Positions 26,535 through 34,602 of a stretch of 64,000 nucleotides of DNA are shown here, one piece after another (the first letter of the stretch is position 1; each line of letters starts with the position of its first letter). The notes below the pieces were generated by a model. The model made no database searches. It was not told the origin of the DNA and saw nothing but the letters and a program-made list of their open reading frames with translations. The DNA comes from an uncultured Ruminiclostridium sp. Its GTDB lineage: Bacteria; Bacillota; Clostridia; Oscillospirales; Ruminococcaceae. The stretch spans positions 1 through 64,000 of the forward strand of contig CAKSFR010000015.1 in NCBI GenBank assembly GCA_934454635.1, read 5' to 3'. The position numbers and the translations under genes are program-made.

Positions 26535-26563
26535 ATTTTACCGCATAACCGCGCTTTTGTCAA
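26535..26563 (-). promoter_or_regulatory. Sigma-A promoter of the tRNA methyltransferase gene
   Basis: Minus-strand TTGACA (26558-26563), 17 bp, TAAAAT (26535-26540). Confidence 0.7.
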
Positions 26564-26601
26564 TCAGATGCAGCGCCATGCAAAAAGTTTTCCAAAGCCT
26601 C

Positions 26602-26629
26602 TTGATTTTTTTACAGAATATGTTATAAT
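26602..26629 (+). promoter_or_regulatory. Extended -10 promoter of the flavodiiron gene
   Basis: TTGATT (26602-26607), 16 bp, TATAAT (26624-26629) with TGT directly upstream of the -10. Confidence 0.65.
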
Positions 26630-26640
26630 ATTATTGAAAT

Positions 26641-26655
26641 TTAGAATAATTCTAA
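26641..26655 (+). promoter_or_regulatory. PerR box
   Basis: TTAGAATAATTCTAA fits the 7-1-7 PerR consensus TTAnAATnATTnTAA at every fixed position. It lies just downstream of the -10, between the likely start site and the ribosome site, so bound PerR would block transcription. Confidence 0.75.
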
Positions 26656-26672
26656 AAAGGAGACATAAACAT

Positions 26673-27821
26673 ATGAAAAAAATTACAGAAGATATTGTTT
26701 ACGTCGGAGTTTCCGACAAAAAAGTTGACCTTTTCGAGGGGCAGTACCGAGTTCCCGACGGAATGACCTATAATTCGTATGTAATTCTCGACGATAAGAC
26801 CGCCGTTATGGATACGGTTGACGCGGGATTTACCGACGAATGGCTCGGAAATGTCAAGACTGCTCTCGGAGGAAAATCGCCCGACTACTTGATCGTTCAG
26901 CACATGGAACCCGACCACTCAGCAAATATTATGAACTTTGCCGAGCAGTACAAAAGTGCCGTAATCGTCGCTTCGCAAAAGGCTTTTGAGATGATGAACG
27001 GCTTCTTCGGCACTGATTTTTCCGACCGCAGGATTATCGTCGGCGAGGGCAGCAAACTCTCTCTCGGAAAGCACGAGCTTACATTCGTAACCGCGCCTAT
27101 GGTGCATTGGCCCGAGGTGATCGTGACCTATGACAGCCTTGACAAGGTGCTTTTTTCGGCGGACGGCTTCGGGCGCTTCGGAAGCGCCGACCCCGCACAG
27201 AACTGGGAAAACGAAGCGCGCCGCTATTACATCGGTATTGTCGGAAAATACGGCGCACAGGTTCAGACGCTCCTGCGAAAGGCTTCTGCGCTTGAAATCG
27301 AAAAAATATGCCCGCTGCACGGCCCCGTTCTGACTGAAAATCTCGGATACTATCTCGGGCTGTACAACACTTGGTCAAGCTATGAGGCAGAAAGCGGCGA
27401 CATTCTTATCGCCTACACCTCGGTTTACGGGAATACCGCAAAGGCGGTTCGCCTGCTTGAAAAAAAGCTGCGCGAAAACGGAAAAAGCGTTATCGTAATC
27501 GACCTTGCGCGCTGCGATATGTCCGAAGCGGTCGCTCAGGCATTCCGCTGCGCAAAGCTCGTGCTTGCGACAACGACTTATAACGCGGGGATTTTCCCGT
27601 TTATGCGCGATTTTATCGAGCATCTCACCGAGCGCGGCTTCCGCGGAAGAACCGTAGGATTTATCGAGAACGGAGCGTGGGCGCCCATGGCGGCAAAGGT
27701 AATGCACGAAATGCTTGCAGGCTCGAAAGAAATCACTTTCGCTGAGCCTGTCGTAAAGCTGAAATGCGCGCTTAGCGACGAGAGCGCCAAACAAATTGAA
27801 CAGCTCGCCGAAAATCTCTGA
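26673..27821 (+). CDS. fprA: Flavodiiron protein (A-type flavoprotein, FprA family)
   Basis: Reduces oxygen to water, or nitric oxide to nitrous oxide, protecting anaerobes. The 382 residues form a beta-lactamase-like diiron domain (about 1-250; ligands in HMEPDH, MVHWPE, SADGFG and CPLHGP) and a flavodoxin domain (about 255-382; FMN loop in YTSVYGNTAKAV). No rubredoxin is fused. The start is ATG 26673, preceded by AAAAGGAG; the longer frame has no ribosome site. A perfect PerR box in its leader predicts peroxide-controlled expression. Confidence 0.94.
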   Translation: MKKITEDIVYVGVSDKKVDLFEGQYRVPDGMTYNSYVILDDKTAVMDTVDAGFTDEWLGNVKTALGGKSPDYLIVQHMEPDHSANIMNFAEQYKSAVIVASQKAFEMMNGFFGTDFSDRRIIVGEGSKLSLGKHELTFVTAPMVHWPEVIVTYDSLDKVLFSADGFGRFGSADPAQNWENEARRYYIGIVGKYGAQVQTLLRKASALEIEKICPLHGPVLTENLGYYLGLYNTWSSYEAESGDILIAYTSVYGNTAKAVRLLEKKLRENGKSVIVIDLARCDMSEAVAQAFRCAKLVLATTTYNAGIFPFMRDFIEHLTERGFRGRTVGFIENGAWAPMAAKVMHEMLAGSKEITFAEPVVKLKCALSDESAKQIEQLAENL

Positions 27822-27832
27822 TATCGGCAAAA

Positions 27833-27866
27833 ATCCCGCAGCCGTCTGACTGCGGGATAATTATTT
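27833..27866. terminator. Bidirectional terminator
   Basis: ATCCCGCAG/CTGCGGGAT stem (27833-27858) between the convergent flavodiiron and methyltransferase genes, followed by AATTATTT. Confidence 0.7.
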
Positions 27867-28651
27867 CACTTTCTTTTCAGCTGCACTATCGCGCCGAAAT
27901 GCTTTATGTCAAATTCTGCGGGAGCAATTTCGTTCAGCAAAGCAATATGCTCTTTTTCCCACTTTTCAATCTCCTCGGGAGAAAGCGAAGCGCCTACCCC
28001 TCGGCAGGCTTTCATTCTGCCGTTCCAGCTTTCGCGCGTGAAGTGAACGTCAAGATAATATTCGTCGTGATAAACTATGTCGAAATATTTTTTGTAGCAA
28101 TCGGGAACTGCGATCGGGTGAACGGTTTCGCCCGCGCCGCTCCAGTTCGGGCTGTATTTAAGCACCAGCTCCTCGCTTGCCTCCGCAATTTTGTCCTCAA
28201 ACGGAAGCCACTCCATACACATTACCGCGAAGCTGCCGCCGCTTTTGAGCATATCGTGAAATTTCGGCGCAAGCGTTTCGTGGTCGAAATACCAGAAGCA
28301 CTGGCAAGCCGTTATTACGTCGAAAGTTCCGTCGGGGAAAGACAGTTTTTCGGCGGGCTGCGCCAAATAGCTGATGTCCATTCCCTCGGACAGCTTTTTC
28401 GCCTGTTCAATTTGATTTTCGGAAATGTCGGTTCCTGTCCATTTCGCGCCGAAGCGGTACATATTTCGCGGGAGAACTCCCGTTCCCGTTCCGACGTCGA
28501 GGACTCTCTGCCCGTCCCTGCAAAGCCCGAGCGAAAGCAGCTTTTCGTAAAATCCGTCGGGGTAAATGTCGCGGAACCTAGCGTAATCCGCCGAGGTCCT
28601 GCCCCAGTCGAACGCTTTTCCGCCGTCTATGTTCTTATCGACAATATCCAT
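27866..28651 (-). CDS. Class I SAM-dependent methyltransferase
   Basis: A 261-residue methyltransferase of the UbiE/type-11 fold, with the SAM loop VLDVGTGTGVLPRNM, the acidic ribose ligand in WTGTDISENQ and ITACQCFWYFD. Substrate unknown. It follows a membrane flippase-like gene by 11 bp in the same direction, so they probably share a transcript. Confidence 0.85.
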   Translation of the reverse strand: MDIVDKNIDGGKAFDWGRTSADYARFRDIYPDGFYEKLLSLGLCRDGQRVLDVGTGTGVLPRNMYRFGAKWTGTDISENQIEQAKKLSEGMDISYLAQPAEKLSFPDGTFDVITACQCFWYFDHETLAPKFHDMLKSGGSFAVMCMEWLPFEDKIAEASEELVLKYSPNWSGAGETVHPIAVPDCYKKYFDIVYHDEYYLDVHFTRESWNGRMKACRGVGASLSPEEIEKWEKEHIALLNEIAPAEFDIKHFGAIVQLKRK

Positions 28652-28662
28652 GCTAACCTCGC

Positions 28663-29718
28663 TCAGTCAATATTTTTTTCCGCGTTTTCTTCAATTTGGC
28701 TTAAATTTTCCTTGCCGCGGCGCGTAAGCGAGAGATTTATGACCAGACCTATCAGTATCGGCAGATAGAATGTCAGAAAGCGCCATACAAATGTTGAAAA
28801 GCCTGTGAATTTCCCGAAAATATCACCGAAAAACGCCGCATAGCTGCCCTCGGCCGCGCCAAGCGCGCCGGGAAGCGGAACGAACGACGAAATCATCAGC
28901 ACAAACGACTGACACGCCGTTATCGTGAAAATGTCAGTTTCGCTCATGCCGAAGCCGAGGTAGATAACGTATGTGATGCTAAAATAAAGGAAAAGCTGAA
29001 CCGCCGTAAGCGCGCAGCACTTCAAAATAAGCAGCGGCTTTTTCTTGATGAAAAGGAAATTTTCGTGGTACTGCTCAAGTTCGTTGTCGATAAACGTGAT
29101 TTTGGCGTCAACGTCCTTTACAATGCGTATCTTTCCGAGAAGCCGAATTATCCCATGAGCCATTTTTGTCGTAGGCTTTCGGAAAAAAGCCACCATAAAA
29201 AGCAGCGCGATAACCGCAGTATTTATGATAAATCCGATTATTGTAAGGAACGTAAGCCCCTGTAAATTTCCCGTAGTAAACATAGAAAGCTTAAAAACGA
29301 GAAATACGACCGAGTATACGGTAAGCACGAACTGGTAGACGATAAATCGGCTTATGAGCGCGGTCATCGCCGACCCGAGAGTAAGTCCGCGCTTGGTATA
29401 ATAATAGATCTGCATGGGCTGACCGCCGCTCGCAAAAGGCGTTATGCAGTTGAAATACTGCCCTATCATCGTCACGAAAAGCGAATCCTTGAACTTAACG
29501 TTCGGTTCAAGACTTTTCGCCGTCAGATGCAGCGCAGACGTTTCAAGAAACCAGTAGCCGCACATACAAAGCACGGCGATAACGAGAAAGAACGGGTTCA
29601 TTGCGGCTATCGAGGCGGTAAGATTATCTACCCCGTCGATAAAGAAAATGTAGAGCAGCATTACGACAAACGCAATACCGCAGATTATCAGGTTGAGCTT
29701 GCTCTTTTTCTTTTTCAT
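28663..29718 (-). CDS. Flippase-like membrane protein (LPG synthase TM/UPF0104 family)
   Basis: A 351-residue polytopic protein with about eight membrane segments and a conserved FNCITPFASGGQPMQIYY region, which marks the lysylphosphatidylglycerol synthase transmembrane family. The soluble aminoacyl-transfer domain of MprF is missing, so it is not a full LPG synthase; related proteins flip lipids. The start at ATG 29718 has GAGGG 8 bp upstream. Confidence 0.83.
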   Translation of the reverse strand: MKKKKSKLNLIICGIAFVVMLLYIFFIDGVDNLTASIAAMNPFFLVIAVLCMCGYWFLETSALHLTAKSLEPNVKFKDSLFVTMIGQYFNCITPFASGGQPMQIYYYTKRGLTLGSAMTALISRFIVYQFVLTVYSVVFLVFKLSMFTTGNLQGLTFLTIIGFIINTAVIALLFMVAFFRKPTTKMAHGIIRLLGKIRIVKDVDAKITFIDNELEQYHENFLFIKKKPLLILKCCALTAVQLFLYFSITYVIYLGFGMSETDIFTITACQSFVLMISSFVPLPGALGAAEGSYAAFFGDIFGKFTGFSTFVWRFLTFYLPILIGLVINLSLTRRGKENLSQIEENAEKNID

Positions 29719-29761
29719 TATATTTTCCCTCATAAAAATCCGTTAAGCGTAAATCTTTATA

Positions 29762-29790
29762 ATTTTAGCACACTTTCCCTGTTTTGTCAA
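29762..29790 (-). promoter_or_regulatory. Sigma-A promoter of the flippase-like gene
   Basis: Minus-strand TTGACA (29785-29790), 17 bp, TAAAAT (29762-29767). It also separates this unit from the upstream TPM gene. Confidence 0.7.
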
Positions 29791-29792
29791 TA

Positions 29793-31187
29793 TTATCTGT
29801 GTCGACCGCCGCCTCCGTGACTGCGGCCTCCGCCGCTTCTGTGGTGACCTCCGCCGCCGTGGCTGTGTCCGCCGCCCGAACGGTGACCTCTTGAAGATGA
29901 ACCTACATGAGTTGTGGTAGTGTAGGCGTGCAGAAATGTGTCGGATTTTTCGCGGAATTTAAGCGAACTGCGCCAGATATAGTCTTTCGCGCCCTTATTG
30001 GACTTCAGCGTGTAGGCGCTTTTAACGCACTGTACAATCACAATAAAAATAATTACGGAAAAAATAAGCACCGGCATAATCGCTTCGATCATGTCAAAAG
30101 GATCGATTTCGTTGTCGTAATCATGTTCGTAATAACGCTCGGTATATGTTTCTTCCGTTTCTCCGACATTTTTCACCAGCGAGCAGAAGCTTGTTATCGC
30201 CTCCGAATAATCCCCGCGCGAAATAATCGGCGTAATCGCGTCGAAAAGACTGTCAATGCGTCGGCTTGTATACAGACCGATACAGCTCCCGCTGGTCGTA
30301 AGGTAGTCGTAATTCGTATCGTTGTTTATCAGCAGGAGAACGCCGTCGGTATATTTTCCGCAAAAACGGTCGTAAAGAACGTCCGCGAAAAGCTCAACGC
30401 CCCTGTCGCTCTTATCCGAACCGACGTCGCTAACAACAGCCGCGCAGACATTGTAGCCTGCGTCCTCCGAAGCTGCGCTAAGCAGGCTTACGAGCGATTC
30501 GGTCTGCGAATCCAGAACGCCGTCCGGGTCGTAAAGAACCGCGCGGGTGCCGCCGGCAGTATATTCAACGGTAAGCCCGGGTCTGTCACCCGTGGAAACG
30601 TCGCGCTCATTGGGATCATTTGTGGCGTATACCATTGTGAGTCCGCAGAACGATTCTATCGCTTCAAAATAATTCCCGTTTGAAAGCTTGGCGTCGGTAA
30701 CATCGAAAATCTCGTTGAGTCTTGACGAGGTGTACAGAGAAATGCATTTGCCCGAGGTCGAGATAACGTCGTATTTCGTATCGTTATTTATCAGGAACAG
30801 TACGCCGTCAGTTCCCTCGCCGAAAAATCCGTCGTAATATTCGTCGGCAAGCCGAACGACTGCGCTGTCGCTCTTGTCGCTGCCGACGTCGGCGGTTATC
30901 ACAACACCGATGTTATATCCCGCAATTTCCGAAGCCGCCCGAATGCCGTCTATTGCTTCCGCGCGCTGTTCATTATCGAGAACTCCCGCGTTGTCGCTTA
31001 AAATGTATGCGTTCATCGTATGGAGCGTTCCGGGTTCAAAGTCCTCGATACGGCTTACTGCGGGAGTCTGAATGCAGGTCCCCGTCGAAGGGGGCTGAGC
31101 GGTCGTCGTATAGGTTTCAGCAAAAGCGCCGAACGAAAGAATTACCGCCGAGCAAAGTGCAGTTAAAAAAAGGGCAAATTTTCTCAT
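29793..31187 (-). CDS. Secreted membrane protein with two TPM domains and a Gly/His-rich tail
   Basis: A 464-residue protein with a signal peptide (cleavage near AFAET, residue 23). Two tandem TPM-type domains follow (about 45-175 and 210-335), each with a DVGSDKSD stretch and FLINNDT/LLINNDT. After a membrane segment (about 370-392) comes a basic region and a terminal Gly/His/Ser-rich tail. TPM proteins such as Psb32/MOLO-1 have phosphatase-like or chaperone roles; the function here is unknown. Two TPM copies in one chain is unusual. It overlaps the zinc-ribbon gene by 4 bp. Confidence 0.82.
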   Translation of the reverse strand: MRKFALFLTALCSAVILSFGAFAETYTTTAQPPSTGTCIQTPAVSRIEDFEPGTLHTMNAYILSDNAGVLDNEQRAEAIDGIRAASEIAGYNIGVVITADVGSDKSDSAVVRLADEYYDGFFGEGTDGVLFLINNDTKYDVISTSGKCISLYTSSRLNEIFDVTDAKLSNGNYFEAIESFCGLTMVYATNDPNERDVSTGDRPGLTVEYTAGGTRAVLYDPDGVLDSQTESLVSLLSAASEDAGYNVCAAVVSDVGSDKSDRGVELFADVLYDRFCGKYTDGVLLLINNDTNYDYLTTSGSCIGLYTSRRIDSLFDAITPIISRGDYSEAITSFCSLVKNVGETEETYTERYYEHDYDNEIDPFDMIEAIMPVLIFSVIIFIVIVQCVKSAYTLKSNKGAKDYIWRSSLKFREKSDTFLHAYTTTTHVGSSSRGHRSGGGHSHGGGGHHRSGGGRSHGGGGRHR

Positions 31188-32272
31188 AGAAACAGCCCTC
31201 CCAGCACGGAAAGCGTCCAGATAAGCATTATAAGGACGGAGGGGATCGCAGCGATCAGATAAAGCTTTTTCTTGTCAAGCGGCAGGCTCCCGCCGAATTT
31301 CCCCGTCTGACCGTTCATTGCGTAGCAATAAAGCTTGCCACGGTATGTATACGAAAGGAACCATACGGGCAGGAGCGCATATGTCCACTTCATATTCGCA
31401 ACGGCGAAGCTTTTGCGCTCGTCTGAAAGCGAAGAATATTTTTCTATCGTGCTTTTGAACATCTGTTCGGTTTCCTCGGTCACGCGCGCGATAATGCGAC
31501 CCTGAACCGCTTCTTTCAAAACGTCGTATTTTTCAGCCGTGTGTCCCGAAAGATACGACATATCAAAATCGATCATTTCGTCGTAATTATACGGCTCTAT
31601 GCTCTCCATAAGCGTGTCGTCTGCCTTTGAAGAACCGTCCGCAGGTACGCCCGAGCAGACTACCGAGCCGCGGCGCACAATGTCGTAAACCTTGTGCAGA
31701 GTTGTTACCGTATCGCCCATTCTCGAAGACGTAGACTGCTTCGCGGTCGCGGTGTAGTCGCCCTCGATAAGGCAGTCTGCAAGCCAGAACGGCACATATA
31801 CGGCTTTCAGCTCGGAAATTACCCGCTCCTCGTTTTTAAAGCCCTTCGGCACAAAAAAACGCTTTCCGCACCACGCTTTAAAGCCTTCAAGCGCGTCCTC
31901 CTTTGTCCTTTTAAATGGTATAATATAATCGGGTCTGAACTCTCCCGAAAGCTTTCCGACAAGAATAACGGGCGAATTGCAGTAGTGGCAGTACACCGAG
32001 GCTGTTGTTTCGTCCGTGATTATTCCCGCTCCGCACGAGGGGCAGCTATAAAGCGTGTTGTGTTCGGCAAATTCCTCCGACTGCTCCTGCGAACAGCCGT
32101 CGTATGCATAGCGTTCCTCCGCCTGAGCCGCTTCGCGCGCGGCTATCTCCTTTATTTCACTGTCGCTGTACGCCGCGCCGCAGTAGTGACAGGTGAAATT
32201 CTGCGTAAGCGTGCCGTATTCAAGCGGCGCCCCGCACGAAGGACATTTGTAGGCAATGGTTTCTTCCGTCAT
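31184..32272 (-). CDS. Membrane protein with two zinc ribbons, TPM-associated
   Basis: A 362-residue protein. Two zinc ribbons lie at the N-terminus: YKCPSCGAP with FTCHYCGAA (about 8-35) and YSCPSCGAG with VYCHYCNSP (about 74-100). A soluble middle domain follows, and a C-terminal membrane segment (about 335-360). It resembles clostridial proteins sometimes mis-annotated as PriA helicase because of the zinc fingers; it has no helicase motifs. The 4-bp overlap with the TPM gene suggests a partner role at the membrane. Confidence 0.78.
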   Translation of the reverse strand: MTEETIAYKCPSCGAPLEYGTLTQNFTCHYCGAAYSDSEIKEIAAREAAQAEERYAYDGCSQEQSEEFAEHNTLYSCPSCGAGIITDETTASVYCHYCNSPVILVGKLSGEFRPDYIIPFKRTKEDALEGFKAWCGKRFFVPKGFKNEERVISELKAVYVPFWLADCLIEGDYTATAKQSTSSRMGDTVTTLHKVYDIVRRGSVVCSGVPADGSSKADDTLMESIEPYNYDEMIDFDMSYLSGHTAEKYDVLKEAVQGRIIARVTEETEQMFKSTIEKYSSLSDERKSFAVANMKWTYALLPVWFLSYTYRGKLYCYAMNGQTGKFGGSLPLDKKKLYLIAAIPSVLIMLIWTLSVLGGLFL

Positions 32273-32297
32273 TTTCTTTCCTTTCCCTGTTAAGCCG

Positions 32298-33215
32298 TCA
32301 GTTCATCAGCCGCGCCTTGCGGAGCAGTTCAAGAATATATTCCTCCGTTTGTTCATCATATCCGAGGTCCTTAATTTTTCTCTTTACCGCCTCGGCAGGC
32401 TGATTTTCCCCTTGCTTTGAAGCCCTATACGGGAAGTAACGCGTTCCGCGTGCAATATCAAATACGGGGGCGTCTATGCGCTTTTCAAGCTCGCCCATTT
32501 TTTCAATTCCGCAGGGTGCCTTTTCAAAAAGCTCCAAAAAAGCCATGCTTGCCTTGCAGATACCCGTAAGTATTTCTTTCGGCATGAACGTGCGGCGCAT
32601 TATGTTTGAATTTATATAGAAATCTTCAAGCGAGGAATAGTGATAGTCGCAGCCGTAAGCCAGCGTTACAGCGTCCGCGTTTGCTTTTAAAGCCCCGACT
32701 GCGCTTATGAATCCCGTCATTTGGTTATTAAGCGGACATATATCGATCGGCGTCATGCTGTGTCTGCGGAAAAAGCTCACCAGCTCGGTCATATCCTTTC
32801 CGTCGGTTGAAACAGAACCGCTTATAAGGCGTATCATTGAGATATACGGCGAAAACTTTTCGGACGAAGCATAAAGAAGCATTGCGTGTGCGCTGTATTT
32901 GTCCGCGTTCACCTCCGCGATAATGCGGCTGCGTGCCGAAAGCTCCTTAAAAAAGCCCGAAAGCCGCATCGGCAGCGATATGTATGCAAATTCAATATCT
33001 CTGCATAAAATCAGGTCTGAAAGGTTTGAAATACGCATAATAAAGCGCTTTGAGAGATCCTCGCCCTCAAGCAGCGGAAGAACCCCGGGACTGATTTCAA
33101 AGAAATTCACCCCGCACATGGTCAGCGCCTCAATATAATCGGAAAGCGCTTTCTTTTTTTCGGGAGCTGCGACGAGCGGTACTGTTGCAAGAGATATATC
33201 AATAATTGCGGACAT
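32298..33215 (-). CDS. TIM-barrel-like protein, distantly like homocitrate synthase
   Basis: A 305-residue protein. The opening IIDISLATVPLVA and GVNFFEISPGVLPLL segments recall the first strands of DRE-TIM metallolyases, and the C-terminal CGIEKMGELEKRI region resembles the post-barrel part of homocitrate synthases. The DxxRDG catalytic motif is absent, so catalysis of that type is unlikely. I cannot assign a function. The start is ATG 33215 with AGGAAGGA upstream; a longer frame to 33347 has no ribosome site and would overlap the promoter. Confidence 0.55.
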   Translation of the reverse strand: MSAIIDISLATVPLVAAPEKKKALSDYIEALTMCGVNFFEISPGVLPLLEGEDLSKRFIMRISNLSDLILCRDIEFAYISLPMRLSGFFKELSARSRIIAEVNADKYSAHAMLLYASSEKFSPYISMIRLISGSVSTDGKDMTELVSFFRRHSMTPIDICPLNNQMTGFISAVGALKANADAVTLAYGCDYHYSSLEDFYINSNIMRRTFMPKEILTGICKASMAFLELFEKAPCGIEKMGELEKRIDAPVFDIARGTRYFPYRASKQGENQPAEAVKRKIKDLGYDEQTEEYILELLRKARLMN

Positions 33216-33258
33216 ATTTTTTAAAATTCCTTCCTGCGGGAAATATCGAGATATGTCT

Positions 33259-33287
33259 ATTATACCATGAATAATTCGTAAATTCAA
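33259..33287 (-). promoter_or_regulatory. Sigma-A promoter of the TIM-barrel-like gene
   Basis: Minus-strand TTGAAT (33282-33287), 17 bp, TATAAT (33259-33264) preceded by TGG (extended -10). This and the next two features account for 33216-33530. Confidence 0.75.
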
Positions 33288-33347
33288 GGGAAATGACGAA
33301 AAAACACGGACTTTGCATAATTTGGCGGAAAATAATAAAACATTCAC

Positions 33348-33376
33348 TTGACTTTTCAGCTTTTGTGTGGTAAACT
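33348..33376 (+). promoter_or_regulatory. Probable promoter of the TrpR-like gene
   Basis: TTGACT (33348-33353), 17 bp, TAAACT (33371-33376). A TATAAT at 33382 has no -35 at normal distance. The transcript would carry the family B repeat in its leader. Confidence 0.4.
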
Positions 33377-33410
33377 ACGGATATAATGATGCGTTAAGCC
33401 GAAAGGGCTT

Positions 33411-33512
33411 ATACTCAGCACCAATTAAAAACTATACAAAAAATCGAGTGTAATCTTTGCATATATGGGTTATACCGGAATTTTTATCTATGGTTTTATT
33501 GGTGCTTAGTAT
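33411..33512. repeat. MITE, family B, copy 2
   Basis: 102 bp bounded by ATACTCAGCACCAATTAAAA and TTTTATTGGTGCTTAGTAT, which are near-perfect inverted repeats. About 90% identical by eye to copy 1 at 23350-23451. It lies in the leader of the TrpR-like gene and ends 19 bp before its start codon. Confidence 0.8.
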
Positions 33513-33530
33513 TACATATGGAGGAACAAC

Positions 33531-33827
33531 ATGAAAAAACAGATTATCAACCATGAAAACAGGCAGTTTTTATACGAAGCTATTCTTACGCTTAAAAGCG
33601 TTGAAGAGTGCGAAGCGTTTTTCGAGGATCTCTGCACGATTCAGGAGCTTGAATCAATGTCGCAGCGCCTTGTTGTCGCAAAGCTTCTCACCGAGGACAA
33701 GGTCTACACCGACATTGTAAATTCCACAAGCGCCAGCACGGCGACAATAAGCCGCGTAAACCGCACTCTCCAGTGCGGAAAAGACGGCTATAATACGGTA
33801 TTCAGCCGCCTTGAAAAAAAGGACTGA
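33531..33827 (+). CDS. TrpR-related protein YerC/YecD family
   Basis: A 98-residue helix-turn-helix protein. The segment CTIQELESMSQRLVVAKLL followed by STSASTATISRVNRTLQ is the TrpR-superfamily DNA-binding fold as found in YerC/YecD proteins of Firmicutes. It is not evidence for tryptophan control. TGGAGGAAC precedes the ATG, directly after a MITE. A methyltransferase gene follows by 25 bp. Confidence 0.9.
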   Translation: MKKQIINHENRQFLYEAILTLKSVEECEAFFEDLCTIQELESMSQRLVVAKLLTEDKVYTDIVNSTSASTATISRVNRTLQCGKDGYNTVFSRLEKKD

Positions 33828-33852
33828 AAAAAAGCGGTGAAAACGGGTAATT

Positions 33853-34584
33853 ATGGGATATGAAAGCTTTGCCGCTTTTTACGATAAGCTGACGGAAAAT
33901 ATCGACTACGGCGAAATTGCCGCGTATTACGACGGACTTAATCGCAAATTCGGCAGAAAAAAGGGGATTTTGCTGGATCTCGCCTGCGGAACGGGAAGCC
34001 TTTCCGTACTTTTTTCACAAATGGGCTACGACGTCATCGGGACGGATATTTCCCCCGAAATGCTGAGCATTGCGGCGGGAAAGCCGCACGAGGGAATAGA
34101 ATATCTTTGTCAGGATATGACGCAGCTCGATATGTTCGGTACGATAGACGTTACGGTCTGCTCGTTGGACAGTATAAATCACCTGCCCGACGAGGCGGCG
34201 GTTCAGGAAGCGTTTGATCGTGTATCGCTGTTTTCAAATCCCGGAGCGCTGTTTCTTTTTGACGTGAACACGCTTTACAAGCACGAAAAGATCCTCGCGG
34301 ACAGCACGTTCGTCTACGACACCGACGAGGTATACTGCGTATGGCAGAATGAGTATGTCGGCGGCGGACGAACGGAAATTTATCTTGATTTTTTTGCCTG
34401 CAATAAGGACGGAAGCTACGAGCGGTACTGCGATGAATTTGCGGAAACCGCATATTCCGAGGAAAAAATAAGGGAAATGCTCGAAAAAGCGGGGCTTGAA
34501 GTACTCGCCTGCTATGAATACCTCACAGAAAACGCGCCGAACGAAAAAAGCGAGAAGCTGACGTTCGCCGCGAGAAAAAAGTGA
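33853..34584 (+). CDS. Class I SAM-dependent methyltransferase
   Basis: A 243-residue methyltransferase: YESFAAFYDKLTENIDY at the N-terminus, the SAM loop LLDLACGTGSLSVLF and VIGTDISPEML. Common in Clostridia next to YerC; substrate unknown. An Hsp33 gene follows after 18 bp. Confidence 0.87.
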   Translation: MGYESFAAFYDKLTENIDYGEIAAYYDGLNRKFGRKKGILLDLACGTGSLSVLFSQMGYDVIGTDISPEMLSIAAGKPHEGIEYLCQDMTQLDMFGTIDVTVCSLDSINHLPDEAAVQEAFDRVSLFSNPGALFLFDVNTLYKHEKILADSTFVYDTDEVYCVWQNEYVGGGRTEIYLDFFACNKDGSYERYCDEFAETAYSEEKIREMLEKAGLEVLACYEYLTENAPNEKSEKLTFAARKK

Positions 34585-34602
34585 GCAAAGGAACTGATAT
34601 AA

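Noticed and set aside
31184..32272. PriA-type helicase suggested by the zinc fingers
   Set aside because: No Walker motifs or helicase domain, and a C-terminal membrane segment; only the zinc ribbons resemble PriA.
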